Source: Nocardioides albidus
Lineage (GTDB): Bacteria; Actinomycetota; Actinomycetes; Propionibacteriales; Nocardioidaceae
Length of the DNA stretch: 36,886 nucleotides
Direction of reading: 5' to 3'
Assembly (NCBI RefSeq): GCF_006335005.1
Contig: NZ_VDMP01000025.1
Location: forward strand, 364,055-400,940
In this document: positions 25,907 to 34,401 of the stretch, piece after piece
How the letters are laid out: each line of letters starts with the position of its first letter
Position numbering within the stretch: position 1 is the first letter of the stretch
Notes under the pieces: model-generated
Told to the model about the DNA's origin: nothing
Database searches by the model: none
Seen by the model: only the letters and a program-made list of their open reading frames with translations
Made by a program: the position numbers and the translations under genes

Positions 25907-26977
25907 ATGTCCGACCAGGTCATGAACGCGGTCATCGCGACCGTCCTCGGCTCCGTGGTGGCGGTGCTGCTGCTCATCCCGGTGGCGGCCGTGGAGTACC
26001 GCCGCGACGGTCGGCTCGGGCCGCGCGACCTGAGCGTGCTGCTGTCCGGAGCGGTCTACGGCCTCGCGTTGTGGACCTACACGCTGCTGCCGATGCCGGC
26101 CGACGGCGACTATCGGTGCGCCGGGAGGCAGACGGTCCCGTTCGACACGATCCGCGCCATCGACTGGGGCGACCTCGGCTCGCGGGCCGGGCTCTCGGCG
26201 CTGGTGCACGACCCGGCGTTCCTGCAGGTCGCGCTCAACGTGCTGCTCTTCGTGCCCCTCGGCTGGTTCGTGCGCCGGGTCGCGCGGCGCGGGGTCGTCG
26301 TGGCGACCCTGCTCGGCCTCGCGATCTCTCTGCTGATCGAGACCACCCAGGCCACCGGGGTCTGGCACCTCTACGACTGCGCCTACCGGCTCTTCGACGT
26401 CGACGACCTGATGATCAACACCCTCGGCGCGACCCTCGGCTCGCTGGTGTCGGCGATCTTCATCCGCCGGCAGCGGCCCGAGGTGGTGCTGCCCACGACG
26501 ATCACCTTCGGCCGCCGCCTGGTCGGCATGGTCTGCGACGGCCTGTTCGTCGTCCTGCTCGGCTCCGCGATCTCGATCGCCTGGCGCGCGGTCCAGCTCT
26601 ACGTCCTCGAGGTGCCCTTCGAAGAGCTGCCCACCACCCCCGAACGCCTGCTCCAGTGGGGGATTCTGGGCCTGGTCCAGGTCGCCGCCGTCCTCATGGG
26701 CGGCCGGACCGTCGGCGAGTGGGTGGTGTCGATCCGGACGTCCGGTGGGCGCGGACCGGCTCCGGTCGCGCGGCTGGTCAAGCTCGCCACCGGGGTCGGC
26801 CCGTTCGTCGTCCTGATGGCGATCCCGGGGGCGTGGTCCGTGCCCGCGCTGCTGCTGTTCGCCGTGCTCAGCGCGGTCGCAGCGGTCCCGCGCGCCGGCG
26901 GCCACGGCGGGCTGACGTACGCCGCGTCCGGGCTCGGGTTGGAGATCGTGCTGCCGCGGGAGGGCGAGCGGAGGTAG
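25907..26977 (+). CDS. VanZ-like / RDD-like membrane protein
   Basis: 356 residues, mostly hydrophobic. The N-terminal half has four or five helices with the VanZ signatures NVLLFVPLGWFVRR, SLLIETTQ and DVDDLMINTLGATLGSL. The C-terminal part (about 205-330) begins with GRRLVGMVCDGLFVVLLGS and continues through VLMGGRTVGEWVVSIR, resembling an RDD domain. VanZ relatives are linked to glycopeptide and lipid-phosphate stress, but most are uncharacterised. Only 10 bases separate it from the phosphatase-like gene, so it may be the last gene of that operon. The substrate is unknown. Confidence 0.82.
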   Translation: MSDQVMNAVIATVLGSVVAVLLLIPVAAVEYRRDGRLGPRDLSVLLSGAVYGLALWTYTLLPMPADGDYRCAGRQTVPFDTIRAIDWGDLGSRAGLSALVHDPAFLQVALNVLLFVPLGWFVRRVARRGVVVATLLGLAISLLIETTQATGVWHLYDCAYRLFDVDDLMINTLGATLGSLVSAIFIRRQRPEVVLPTTITFGRRLVGMVCDGLFVVLLGSAISIAWRAVQLYVLEVPFEELPTTPERLLQWGILGLVQVAAVLMGGRTVGEWVVSIRTSGGRGPAPVARLVKLATGVGPFVVLMAIPGAWSVPALLLFAVLSAVAAVPRAGGHGGLTYAASGLGLEIVLPREGERR

Positions 26978-27006
26978 CCGCGGCGCGGGCTCGACAGCCA
27001 GAGCAT

Positions 27007-27037
27007 ATACCGGGTATACATGTCCTATACCCGGTAT
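27007..27037. promoter_or_regulatory. PadR operator: 12-bp perfect inverted repeats
   Basis: ATACCGGGTATA (27007-27018) and TATACCCGGTAT (27026-27037) are exact complements 7 bp apart, and each arm is itself nearly palindromic. They overlap a likely promoter, TCGACA (26991-26996), 18 bp, TATACA (27015-27020). The site lies 32 bp before padR, as expected for autorepression of the PadR-ABC operon. Confidence 0.7.
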
Positions 27038-27068
27038 GTACCGGTGTGGAGTCGAGAGGGAGTCCCGG

Positions 27069-27686
27069 ATGTCCGTCAAGCACGCCCTGCTGGCGCTGCT
27101 CGAGCAGCAGCCCATGTACGGCTACCAGCTGCGCGCCGAGTTCGAGCAGCGCACCGGCACCACCTGGCCGCTCAACGTCGGGCAGGTCTACACGACCCTG
27201 ACCCGCCTGGAGCGCGACGGCCTCGCCTTCGCCGACGGCGAGGACGGAGAGGGCCACGTGATCTACCGGATCACCGACGCCGGCCGCGACGAGGTCGCCA
27301 CGTGGTTCACCACCCCGGTCGGGCGCACCCAGCCCCCGCGCGACGAGCTCGCGATCAAGCTCGCGCTGGCGGTCACCGTGCCCGGCGTCGACGTCGGCAC
27401 CGTCATCCAGCAGCAGCGCAGCGCCACCATGGCCGCGCTCCAGGACTACACCCGCCTCAAGCGGCAGGCCGCCGCGGGCGCCGTACCCGACGCCGGGGCC
27501 GACGACGGGTCCGGGGGAGCGGACCTGGCCTGGAGCCTGGTCCTCGACTCCCTCGTCTTCGCCGCCGAGGCCGAGATCCGCTGGCTCGACCACTGCGAGT
27601 CCCGGCTGCGCCGGGCCGCGGCGGGCGGGGTTGGACGAAGAAACGCACGCCTGGACGAAGAAGCTCCCGCCAGGGGCGCCCGATGA
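27069..27686 (+). CDS. PadR-family regulator of the ABC exporter operon
   Basis: 205 residues from ATG at 27069, preceded by GAGAGGGAG. The winged helix is clear: SVKHALLALLEQQPMYGYQL, then GQVYTTLTRLERDGLA and YRITDAGRDEVATW. The C-terminal helices (about 95-180) form the dimerisation/ligand part. PadR proteins commonly repress neighbouring drug or peptide efflux genes, and here an ABC ATPase and permease follow. Residues after about 188 are encoded by two copies of a repeat found also after fadB (27631-27671), so the tail GRRNARLDEEAPARGAR is probably an invasion by that repeat. Confidence 0.92.
   Translation: MSVKHALLALLEQQPMYGYQLRAEFEQRTGTTWPLNVGQVYTTLTRLERDGLAFADGEDGEGHVIYRITDAGRDEVATWFTTPVGRTQPPRDELAIKLALAVTVPGVDVGTVIQQQRSATMAALQDYTRLKRQAAAGAVPDAGADDGSGGADLAWSLVLDSLVFAAEAEIRWLDHCESRLRRAAAGGVGRRNARLDEEAPARGAR
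27631..27671. repeat. Two GGACGAAGAA repeat units inside the padR 3' end
   Basis: TTGGACGAAGAAACGCACGC (27631-27650) and TGGACGAAGAAGCTCCCGCC (27652-27671) are tandem variants. They match the units at 20636-20668 beyond fadB in the core GGACGARGAARC. Confidence 0.7.
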
Positions 27687-27811
27687 GCCCCCACCTCGAG
27701 GCCCACCTCCGCCGCCTCGACCGCGCCGAGCGGCGTTGGCTCGCCGACGCCCGGGCCCGCCTCGAGCTGATCCGCACCACCCGCGCCCTCCCCCGAAAGC
27801 AGGAGCGATGA
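27683..27811 (+). CDS. 42-residue basic protein between padR and ABC ATPase
   Basis: 42 residues, beginning MSPHLEAHLRRLDRAERRWL and ending in RALPRKQER. Its ATGA overlaps the padR stop and its own TGA overlaps the ATPase start in the same way, so it is fully coupled to both. It is strongly helical and basic, with no membrane segment. Codon use keeps G/C in third positions. It is short enough to be missed by gene callers. It may assist the ABC transporter or PadR, or act only to couple translation; function unknown. Confidence 0.65.
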   Translation: MSPHLEAHLRRLDRAERRWLADARARLELIRTTRALPRKQER

Positions 27812-28527
27812 ACCCTGTCCTGAAGCTCACCGACGTGACCCGCATCCACGGTGAGGCGCCGCACGAGGTGCTGGCCCTGCGCGGCATCTCCTTCGAGGCC
27901 CACCCCGGCGAGCTGGTCGCCGTGATGGGGCCCTCCGGCTCGGGGAAGTCGACCCTGCTGACCATCGCCGGCGGGCTCGACCGGCCCACGGCCGGGTCGG
28001 TCACCGTCGAGGGGACCGACCTGGCCGGCCTGGGCCAGCACGGGCGGGCGCGGATGCGGCGTACGTCGATCGGCTATGTCTTCCAGGGGTTCAACCTGAT
28101 CCCCGCCCTGACCGCCGCCGAGAACGTCGCGCTCCCGCGCGAGCTCGACGGGGTGGCGCCGCGCCGGGCGCGCGCCGAGGCACGGAAGGCCCTCGAGGAG
28201 GTCGGGATCGCCGACCTCGCCGACCGCTTCCCCGACGACATGTCCGGTGGCCAGCAGCAGCGGGTCGCCATCGCCCGTGCCGTGGTGGGCGAGCGGCGGC
28301 TGATCCTGGCCGACGAGCCGACCGGCGCGCTCGACACCGAGACCGGCGAGGGCATCCTGCAGCTGCTGCGGGCCCGCTGCGACGCGGGCGCCGCCGGCGT
28401 CCTGGTCACCCACGAGGCGCGTCACGCGGCCTGGGCCGACCGGGTCGTGTTCCTGCGCGACGGCGTCGTCGTCGACGAGACCGGTGCCGACCGGGTCGAC
28501 GTCCTCACCGGGCCCGGCGCCCGATGA
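27808..28527 (+). CDS. ABC transporter ATPase (MacB/LolD type)
   Basis: 239 residues. Walker A GPSGSGKST (41-49), Q-loop YVFQGFNLIPALTAAENV, signature MSGGQQQR (S146), Walker B LILADEPTGALD (D169/E170) and the H-loop His in VTHEARHAA. The LTAxENV and PTGALDTxTG variants mark the MacB/LolD class that works with FtsX-type permeases in lipid, peptide or antibiotic handling instead of import. Start and stop overlap neighbours by 4 bases, so ATPase and permease are made together. It drives the permease encoded next from the cytoplasmic side. Confidence 0.96.
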   Translation: MNPVLKLTDVTRIHGEAPHEVLALRGISFEAHPGELVAVMGPSGSGKSTLLTIAGGLDRPTAGSVTVEGTDLAGLGQHGRARMRRTSIGYVFQGFNLIPALTAAENVALPRELDGVAPRRARAEARKALEEVGIADLADRFPDDMSGGQQQRVAIARAVVGERRLILADEPTGALDTETGEGILQLLRARCDAGAAGVLVTHEARHAAWADRVVFLRDGVVVDETGADRVDVLTGPGAR

Positions 28528-31145
28528 GCCAGCGGATCGGCGGCTGGCGGGTCGCCCTGCGCCTGGCCCGCCGCGAGGCGTGGCGGCGCAAGGCCCAGAC
28601 CGTCCTCATGCTCGTCCTGGTCTGCCTGCCCGTGCTCGCCGTCGCGGCGGCCGCGGTGGTGTGGCGCACCGCCGACGTGTCGGGCGCCGAGGGCGTCGAC
28701 CGTCGGATGGGTACGGCGGCCGCCCTGGTCAGCGGCAGCGGCACCACCGCCGTGCTCCAGGCCTTCGACCCGGACTCGATCACCTCCTGGCTCGGCGAGG
28801 AGGAGCACGTCTCCACCGAGGAGGAGGTTCGCTCGGTCCTCGGCTCCGAGCGGACGCTCGTCCCGCTCGCGCAGGAGTACCTCGCCTACGAGACCCGCCG
28901 CGGGCGCGCCGACCTCCTCGTCACCCAGACCGAGCTCGCCGACCCGCTGACCCACGGACTCCTCCGGCTCACCGACGGCCGCTACCCGCGCACGACCGGC
29001 GAGATCGTCGTCAACGCCGCGGCCGCCCGTCGCGGTCCCGGGCTGGGGGAGACGATCGCGGTGATGCGGTCCGGCAGCGACGGCGAGATCCGCACCGAGC
29101 TGCGGGTCGTGGGCATCGCGGAGAGCGCGACGACCCGCGACCGCCCGGCCGCCGCCGTGCTCCCCGGCGCCGTCGGGGCGCCCGACGACCAGCCCCGCTG
29201 GCTCGTCGGCGGCGGCCCGGTCACCTGGGACGACGTGCGCGCGCTCAACGCCGTCGGCCTGTTCGCGGCGTCCCGTCAGGTGCTCTCCGACCCCCCGCCG
29301 GACTCCGAGCTGCCGCCCGAGATGGTCAGCCACGCGCCCGTCGACGAGACGACGGTGACCGCGCTCGTGCTGGTCACCACGATGGTGCTGCTCGAGGTCG
29401 TGCTGCTCGCCGGCCCGGCCTTCGCCGTCCGCGCGCGGGCCCAGGCGCGCACCCTCGCGCTGGTCGCGGCCTCGGGAGGAACGCCGGCCCAGGCGCGTCG
29501 TACCGTCCTTGCGTCGGGCGTCGTGGTCGGCCTGCTCGGCGGCGTCCTCGGGGTGCTGCTCGGGATCGGCCTCGGCGCGCTGCTGATGCCCCTCGCCCAG
29601 CGCCTCCAGGGCACCTGGTTCGGGCCGTTCGAGGTGCCGTGGACGCTGCTCCTCGTCGTGGCCGCCTTCGGCCTGGCCGCCGCCGTCCTCGCCGCCCTGG
29701 TCCCGGCGTACTCCGCCTCGCGGCAGGACGTCGTCGCGGTGCTCGCCGGACGCCGCGGGGAGGGCCGCCCGTCGCGGCGCTCGCCGGTCCTCGGCCTGGT
29801 GCTCATCGCGGCGGGGGTCGGCTCGGGCGTGGCCGGCTCCGGCGCGGGGGGCGCGTCCCCGCCGCTGGTCGCCGCCTCGGCGCTGCTGTCCGTCCTCGGC
29901 ATGGTGCTGGTCGTGGCCACCGCCGTCGCGCTGGTCGGCCGGGTCGCGCGCTCGTGGCCGCTCGCGGTGCGCTTCGCCGCCCGCGACGCCGCCCGGCACC
30001 GCACCCGCACCGTCCCGGCCATCGCCGCCGTCGGCGCCACGGTCGCCGGCGTGGTCACCCTCGGCATCGCCCTCAACAGCCAGCAGGCGGCCGACGAGCG
30101 CGACTACGACCCGCAGTTCGCCCACGGGTACGGCGTCGTCCAGGTCGAGCCCGAGGCCGACCCGTCCGCCGTACGCCGGGTGGTGGCGGGGCGACTCCCC
30201 GACGCCCGGGTCGAGGAGCTCACCGGGGTCCGGTCGGACAGCGAGGCGGGCTGGACCGAGATCGCCTTCCAGGTCGCGGGCGAGGACCTGATGGTGCAGA
30301 CGACGGGGGCCTTCGGCACCCAGTACCTCGTCGGCTCGTCCGTCCCCGCCGTGACCGGGCTCGACCCGGCCGCCCGCGAGCGCGCCGACAGCGCCCTCGC
30401 CGAGGGTCGTGTCGTGCTGCTCCGGGGCTCCGAGGACGAGGCAGGCGAGGGGGCGGCTGCCGTCGACCTGGTCCGTGCCGTCGTCCGGGTCTCCGACGAG
30501 GACGGGACGCCCCGCGACGGTGCGAGCGTCGAGGTCCCGGCCACCACCGTGCCCGCGGGCGGGCAGATCGCACCGGCCGCCGCGATCCTGCCGCCCGAGG
30601 TCGCGGGCGAGCTGGGCCTCAGCGTGGGGCCGACCGCTCTGGCGATCGCCCCGACCGTGCCGGGGACCGCCCAGGCCGACCTCGACGAGGCCCTCGCGAC
30701 CCTGCCCGGCACCGGCGTGCTCTACGTCGAGCGCGGCTTCCGGCCCGACGACAGCGTGCGGATCCTGCAGTGGGTGCTGGCCGTCCTCGGGGGCGTGCTC
30801 ATGCTCGGCGGCACCCTGACCGCCACCTTCCTGGCCCTCTCCGACGCCCGGCCCGACCTCGCCACGATGTCGGCGGTCGGCGCCCGGCCGCGCACGCGGA
30901 GGCGGGTCGCGGCGTCGTACGCCCTGGTGGTGGGGCTGGTCGGCGCTCTGCTCGGCGCGCCGGTCGGCTTCATCCCCGGCATCGCCGTCAGCCGCCCGCT
31001 CTCGCGCGGGGACGACGGGGCGACGCTGCTCGCCGTGCCGTGGCCGCTGCTCGCCGTCGTCGTGGTCGGGCTGCCGCTGCTCACCGCCGCGGCGGTCGGA
31101 CTCTGCGCGCGCAGCCGCCTGCCCCTGGTGGCGCGGATCGACTGA
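28524..31145 (+). CDS. FtsX-like ABC permease
   Basis: 873 residues. An N-terminal anchor (about 22-46) is followed by an extracellular domain of about 220 residues. The first FtsX core (about 275-425) contains RTLALVAASGGTPAQARR. A middle helix pair, a second extracellular domain (about 515-745) and a second FtsX core (about 750-870) with DLATMSAVGARPRTRRRVAA follow. This duplicated layout is typical of actinobacterial FtsX/MacB-like permeases thought to work mechanically on cell-envelope substrates. It is the last gene of the PadR operon, and its ATGA overlaps the ATPase stop. The cargo cannot be deduced. Confidence 0.93.
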   Translation: MSQRIGGWRVALRLARREAWRRKAQTVLMLVLVCLPVLAVAAAAVVWRTADVSGAEGVDRRMGTAAALVSGSGTTAVLQAFDPDSITSWLGEEEHVSTEEEVRSVLGSERTLVPLAQEYLAYETRRGRADLLVTQTELADPLTHGLLRLTDGRYPRTTGEIVVNAAAARRGPGLGETIAVMRSGSDGEIRTELRVVGIAESATTRDRPAAAVLPGAVGAPDDQPRWLVGGGPVTWDDVRALNAVGLFAASRQVLSDPPPDSELPPEMVSHAPVDETTVTALVLVTTMVLLEVVLLAGPAFAVRARAQARTLALVAASGGTPAQARRTVLASGVVVGLLGGVLGVLLGIGLGALLMPLAQRLQGTWFGPFEVPWTLLLVVAAFGLAAAVLAALVPAYSASRQDVVAVLAGRRGEGRPSRRSPVLGLVLIAAGVGSGVAGSGAGGASPPLVAASALLSVLGMVLVVATAVALVGRVARSWPLAVRFAARDAARHRTRTVPAIAAVGATVAGVVTLGIALNSQQAADERDYDPQFAHGYGVVQVEPEADPSAVRRVVAGRLPDARVEELTGVRSDSEAGWTEIAFQVAGEDLMVQTTGAFGTQYLVGSSVPAVTGLDPAARERADSALAEGRVVLLRGSEDEAGEGAAAVDLVRAVVRVSDEDGTPRDGASVEVPATTVPAGGQIAPAAAILPPEVAGELGLSVGPTALAIAPTVPGTAQADLDEALATLPGTGVLYVERGFRPDDSVRILQWVLAVLGGVLMLGGTLTATFLALSDARPDLATMSAVGARPRTRRRVAASYALVVGLVGALLGAPVGFIPGIAVSRPLSRGDDGATLLAVPWPLLAVVVVGLPLLTAAAVGLCARSRLPLVARID

Positions 31146-31200
31146 CCGGCGAGGGCCGGGGGCCGCGGGGCCGGGGGTGGCGCGCCGGATGAACATTTAA

Positions 31201-31214
31201 AGTCAGTCTTGACT
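31201..31214. promoter_or_regulatory. Dyad operator before the Atu-like operon
   Basis: AGTCA (31201-31205) and TGACT (31210-31214) are inverted repeats 4 bp apart inside an A/T-rich patch unusual for this DNA. It lies 18 bp before the first tetR ATG, so autoregulation by that TetR is likely. Confidence 0.5.
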
Positions 31215-31232
31215 GTTTGTTAGTCCGGGGCC

Positions 31233-31862
31233 ATGCTGGGCGCCATGTCCGCCACCACCCGCGTGCCGCAGGAGGAGCGCACCCGCGCGATGCGGCAGCG
31301 GCTGATGGACGCGACGGTGGAGCTCCTGGTCGAGAAGGGCTTCAGCGGTACGTCGACCACGCTGGTCTCGGAGCGCGCCGGAGTCAGCCGCGGCGCGCAG
31401 CTGCACCACTTCCCGACCAAGAACGACCTGGTGGTCGCGGCGGTGGCGCACCTGACCCAGATCCGGGGCTCCGACCTCGAGGCGGCGGTGGACCGGCTGC
31501 CGGAGGGCCCCGGACGGACCGAGGCGGTGGTCCAGATGCTCGGCGAGCACTTCGCCTCGCCCGTCTTCACCGCGGCCCTCGAGCTGTGGGTCGCCGCGCG
31601 GACCGACCCCGCGCTGCTGCAGGCCGTGGGGCCGCTGGAGCAGCGGGTCGGCCGCGAGACGCACCGGCTCACGGTCGAGCTGCTCGGCGCCGACGAGTCC
31701 CGGCCCGGGGTGCGCGAGCTGGTCCAGGCGACCCTCGACCTGGTCCGCGGTCTCGGCCTGGCCGACACGCTCGGCGACGACGCCCGCCGTCGCCGCCGGA
31801 TCCTCAAGGAGTGGGCGCGCACCCTCGACGCGGCCCTGGAGAAAGGCGGCACCCCGCAATGA
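31233..31862 (+). CDS. TetR-family regulator of the Atu-like operon
   Basis: 209 residues from ATG at 31233, or 205 from ATG at 31245 (MSATTR); I cannot decide from the weak ribosome sites. The HTH is TSTTLVSERAGVSRGAQLHH, where LHHF replaces the usual YxHF. The C-terminal domain FTAALELWVAARTDPALLQA is common in TetR proteins next to acyl-CoA catabolic genes. Its stop overlaps the next start (ATGA), so it is the first gene of an operon of at least six. It probably represses this operon and releases on an acyl-CoA intermediate. Confidence 0.9.
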   Translation: MLGAMSATTRVPQEERTRAMRQRLMDATVELLVEKGFSGTSTTLVSERAGVSRGAQLHHFPTKNDLVVAAVAHLTQIRGSDLEAAVDRLPEGPGRTEAVVQMLGEHFASPVFTAALELWVAARTDPALLQAVGPLEQRVGRETHRLTVELLGADESRPGVRELVQATLDLVRGLGLADTLGDDARRRRRILKEWARTLDAALEKGGTPQ

Positions 31863-32656
31863 GTGTCCTCGACGACGTGATCGCCGACCTGAGCGCCGAG
31901 GGCGACCGGCTGCGGACGACGGTGTCCGTCCTCGACGGCGAGTCGTGGCACAAGCCGACGCCGGCCGAGGGCTGGGACATCGCCACCACGATCGGCCATC
32001 TGGTGTGGACCGACGAGGTCGCCGTCCTGGCCGCGGACTCCGCGACCGACGACGGCAAGCGAGCCTGGGACGACGTCGTCCTGGACGCCATCGCGGATCC
32101 GAGCGGCTTCGTCGACCGCGGCGCCCGCGAGCTCGGCGCCCTCCCGGGACCCGAGCTCCTCGAGCGTTGGGACTCCGGTCGCACCGCCCTCGTCGAGGCC
32201 CTGCGCGCCTACCCCGACGGGGTGAAGATGCCGTGGTTCGGGCCGCCCATGTCCCCGACATCGATGGCGACGGCGCGGTTCATGGAGACCTGGGCCCACG
32301 CCCTCGACGTCTACGACGCCCTCGGCCTCCACCCGGAGGTCACCGACCGGATCCGCCACGTCGCCCACATCGGCGTCCGCACCCGCGACTTCGCCTACGC
32401 CAACAACGGCCTCGAGGCGCCGGCCGAGGAGTTCCGGATCGAGCTCGTCGCGCCGAGCGGGGAGACCTGGACCTGGGGGCCCGAGGACGCGGCACAGCGG
32501 GTGAGCGGCTCGGCGTACGACTTCTGCCGCCTGGCCACCCAGCGCGTCCACCGCGACGACACCGACCTGGTCGCCGTCGGCGCGGACGCCGAGAAGTGGC
32601 TCACCATCGCGCAGGCGTTCGCCGGCCCGGCGGGCGGCGGGAGGGACCCGCGATGA
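31859..32656 (+). CDS. TIGR03084-family protein (DinB/MDMPI-like fold)
   Basis: 265 residues. The N-terminal four-helix domain resembles mycothiol-dependent maleylpyruvate isomerase: WHKPTPAEGWDIATTIGHLV with a metal-binding-type H47, and TARFMETWAHALDVYDALG with H147/D150. The C-terminal part has EFRIELVAPSGETWTWGPED. Actinobacterial TIGR03084 proteins have no proven activity. The fold suggests a metal site and perhaps mycothiol use. It lies in an acyl-CoA operon directly before atuA with 4-base overlaps on both sides, so it likely acts in the same pathway, for example detoxifying or isomerising an enoyl intermediate. Confidence 0.85.
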   Translation: MSVLDDVIADLSAEGDRLRTTVSVLDGESWHKPTPAEGWDIATTIGHLVWTDEVAVLAADSATDDGKRAWDDVVLDAIADPSGFVDRGARELGALPGPELLERWDSGRTALVEALRAYPDGVKMPWFGPPMSPTSMATARFMETWAHALDVYDALGLHPEVTDRIRHVAHIGVRTRDFAYANNGLEAPAEEFRIELVAPSGETWTWGPEDAAQRVSGSAYDFCRLATQRVHRDDTDLVAVGADAEKWLTIAQAFAGPAGGGRDPR

Positions 32657-34401
32657 CCGCGCCCCTCCGCATCGCCAACTGCAGCGGGTTCTACGGCGAC
32701 CGACTGAGTGCATTGCGCGAGCAGCTCGAGGGCGACAGCGCTGGATCCGGTGTCGACGTGATCACCGGCGACTACCTCGCCGAGCTGACCATGCTCATCC
32801 TCGGCATGGACACCCTGCGCGACGCCGACCTCGGCTACGCCCGCACCTTCCTGCGCCAGCTCGAGGACACCCTCGGCCTCGTCCTGGAGAGGGGCGTCAA
32901 GATCGTCAGCAACGCCGGCGGGCTCAACCCGGCCGGCCTGGCCACCCAGATCCACAAGCTCGCCGCCGACCTCGGCGTCGACGCCAAGGTCGCCTACGTC
33001 GCGGGCGACGACCTGCGTGGCGCCGGCCTGTTCGACGACGCGCTCACGGCCAACGCCTATCTCGGCGCGTTCGGCATCGCCTCCGCCCTGACCCGTGGCG
33101 CCGACATCGTCGTCACCGGGCGCGTGACCGACGCCAGCGTCGTCGTCGGTCCCGCGATCGCCCACCACGGCTGGCTGCCGACCGACTACGACGCGCTCGC
33201 CGGCGCCGTGGTCGCCGGGCACGTCATCGAGTGCGGCACCCAGGCCACCGGCGGCAACTTCTCCGGGTTCGCCGACCTCTTCCGCGCCGGCGCGCCGATG
33301 ACCACGCCGCTCGGGTTCCCCATCGCCGAGGTCGCCGCCGACGGCAGCAGCGTGATCACCAAGCACGACGGCACCGGCGGTGCGGTCACCGTCGACACCG
33401 TCACCGCCCAGCTGCTCTACGAGATCCAGTCCACGCGCTACCTCAACCCCGACGTCACCACGCGGCTCGACTCCGTCCGGCTGCGCCAGCAGGCGCCGGA
33501 CCGCGTCGAGATCAGCGGCGTCACCGGCTGCGCGCCGCCGGAGCGGCTCAAGGTCGCGGTCAACACCCTCGGCGGCTACCGCAACCAGGTCGAGTTCGTG
33601 CTCACCGGCCTCGACATCGACGCCAAGGCGGAGTGGCTGCGTTCGCAGCTCGACGGGAGGCTCGCCGCGAAGGAGGTCGTCTGGACCCAGACGCCCGCCC
33701 GCAGCGGGGACGCCGACACCGAGGAGGGCGCCTCGGTCATCCTGCGCTGCATCGGCAAGGACCCCGAGCCCGGCCCGTTGGGCAAGCCGTTCACCGGCCC
33801 CGCCGTCGAGCTCGCCCTCGCGTCCTACCCCGGGTTCACGATGACCACCCCGCCCCAGAAGCCGTCGCCCTACGGCGTCTACACGCCGGCGTACGTCGAC
33901 CGGTCGTCCGTCGAGCACACCGTCGTCCACCACGACGGCACCCGCGAGGTCATCGCCGACCCGACCGAGTACGCCGAGCAGGTGGCGCCGGAGGAGCTCG
34001 ACCCGGACCTCGGCAAGCGCCCCTCGCCGTACCCCGCCCCCGCGGACACGATCACCCGGCGGATGCCGCTCGGGACCTTCGTGCACGCGCGCTCCGGCGA
34101 CAAGGGCGGCGACGCCAACCTCGGCCTGTGGGTCAAGAACGACGGCTCGCCGAAGTACGAGGCGCGCGTGCAGTGGCTCGCCAAGATGGTCAAGGACCGC
34201 AAGGTCCGCGAGGTCGTGCCCGAGGCCCGGGACCTCGACATCGACGTCTACGTCCTGCCCAACCTCGGCGCCGTCAACGTCGTCATCCACGGTCTGCTCG
34301 GCGACGGCGTCGCCGCGTCCACCCGGTTCGACCCGCAGGCCAAGGGCCTGGGCGAATGGGTCCGCAGCCGGATCGTCCACATCCAGGAGGACTTGGTCTA
34401 G
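32653..34401 (+). CDS. AtuA-like acyclic terpene utilisation protein (DUF1446)
   Basis: 582 residues. The N-terminal domain starts RIANCSGFYGDRLSA and has VITGDYLAELTMLIL, SNAGGLNPAG, VTGRVTDASVVVGP and ATGGNFSGFADL, all DUF1446 landmarks. The C-terminal AtuA-like domain (about 475-580) has HARSGDKGGDANLGLWVKN. AtuA of Pseudomonas belongs to the citronellol/geraniol pathway and is needed for it, but its chemistry is unresolved. Here it is followed without a gap by an acyl-CoA dehydrogenase and, later, a carboxylase beta subunit, matching the atu theme of carboxylating a branched acyl-CoA. Homologs also occur outside terpene pathways. Confidence 0.9.
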   Translation: MTAPLRIANCSGFYGDRLSALREQLEGDSAGSGVDVITGDYLAELTMLILGMDTLRDADLGYARTFLRQLEDTLGLVLERGVKIVSNAGGLNPAGLATQIHKLAADLGVDAKVAYVAGDDLRGAGLFDDALTANAYLGAFGIASALTRGADIVVTGRVTDASVVVGPAIAHHGWLPTDYDALAGAVVAGHVIECGTQATGGNFSGFADLFRAGAPMTTPLGFPIAEVAADGSSVITKHDGTGGAVTVDTVTAQLLYEIQSTRYLNPDVTTRLDSVRLRQQAPDRVEISGVTGCAPPERLKVAVNTLGGYRNQVEFVLTGLDIDAKAEWLRSQLDGRLAAKEVVWTQTPARSGDADTEEGASVILRCIGKDPEPGPLGKPFTGPAVELALASYPGFTMTTPPQKPSPYGVYTPAYVDRSSVEHTVVHHDGTREVIADPTEYAEQVAPEELDPDLGKRPSPYPAPADTITRRMPLGTFVHARSGDKGGDANLGLWVKNDGSPKYEARVQWLAKMVKDRKVREVVPEARDLDIDVYVLPNLGAVNVVIHGLLGDGVAASTRFDPQAKGLGEWVRSRIVHIQEDLV

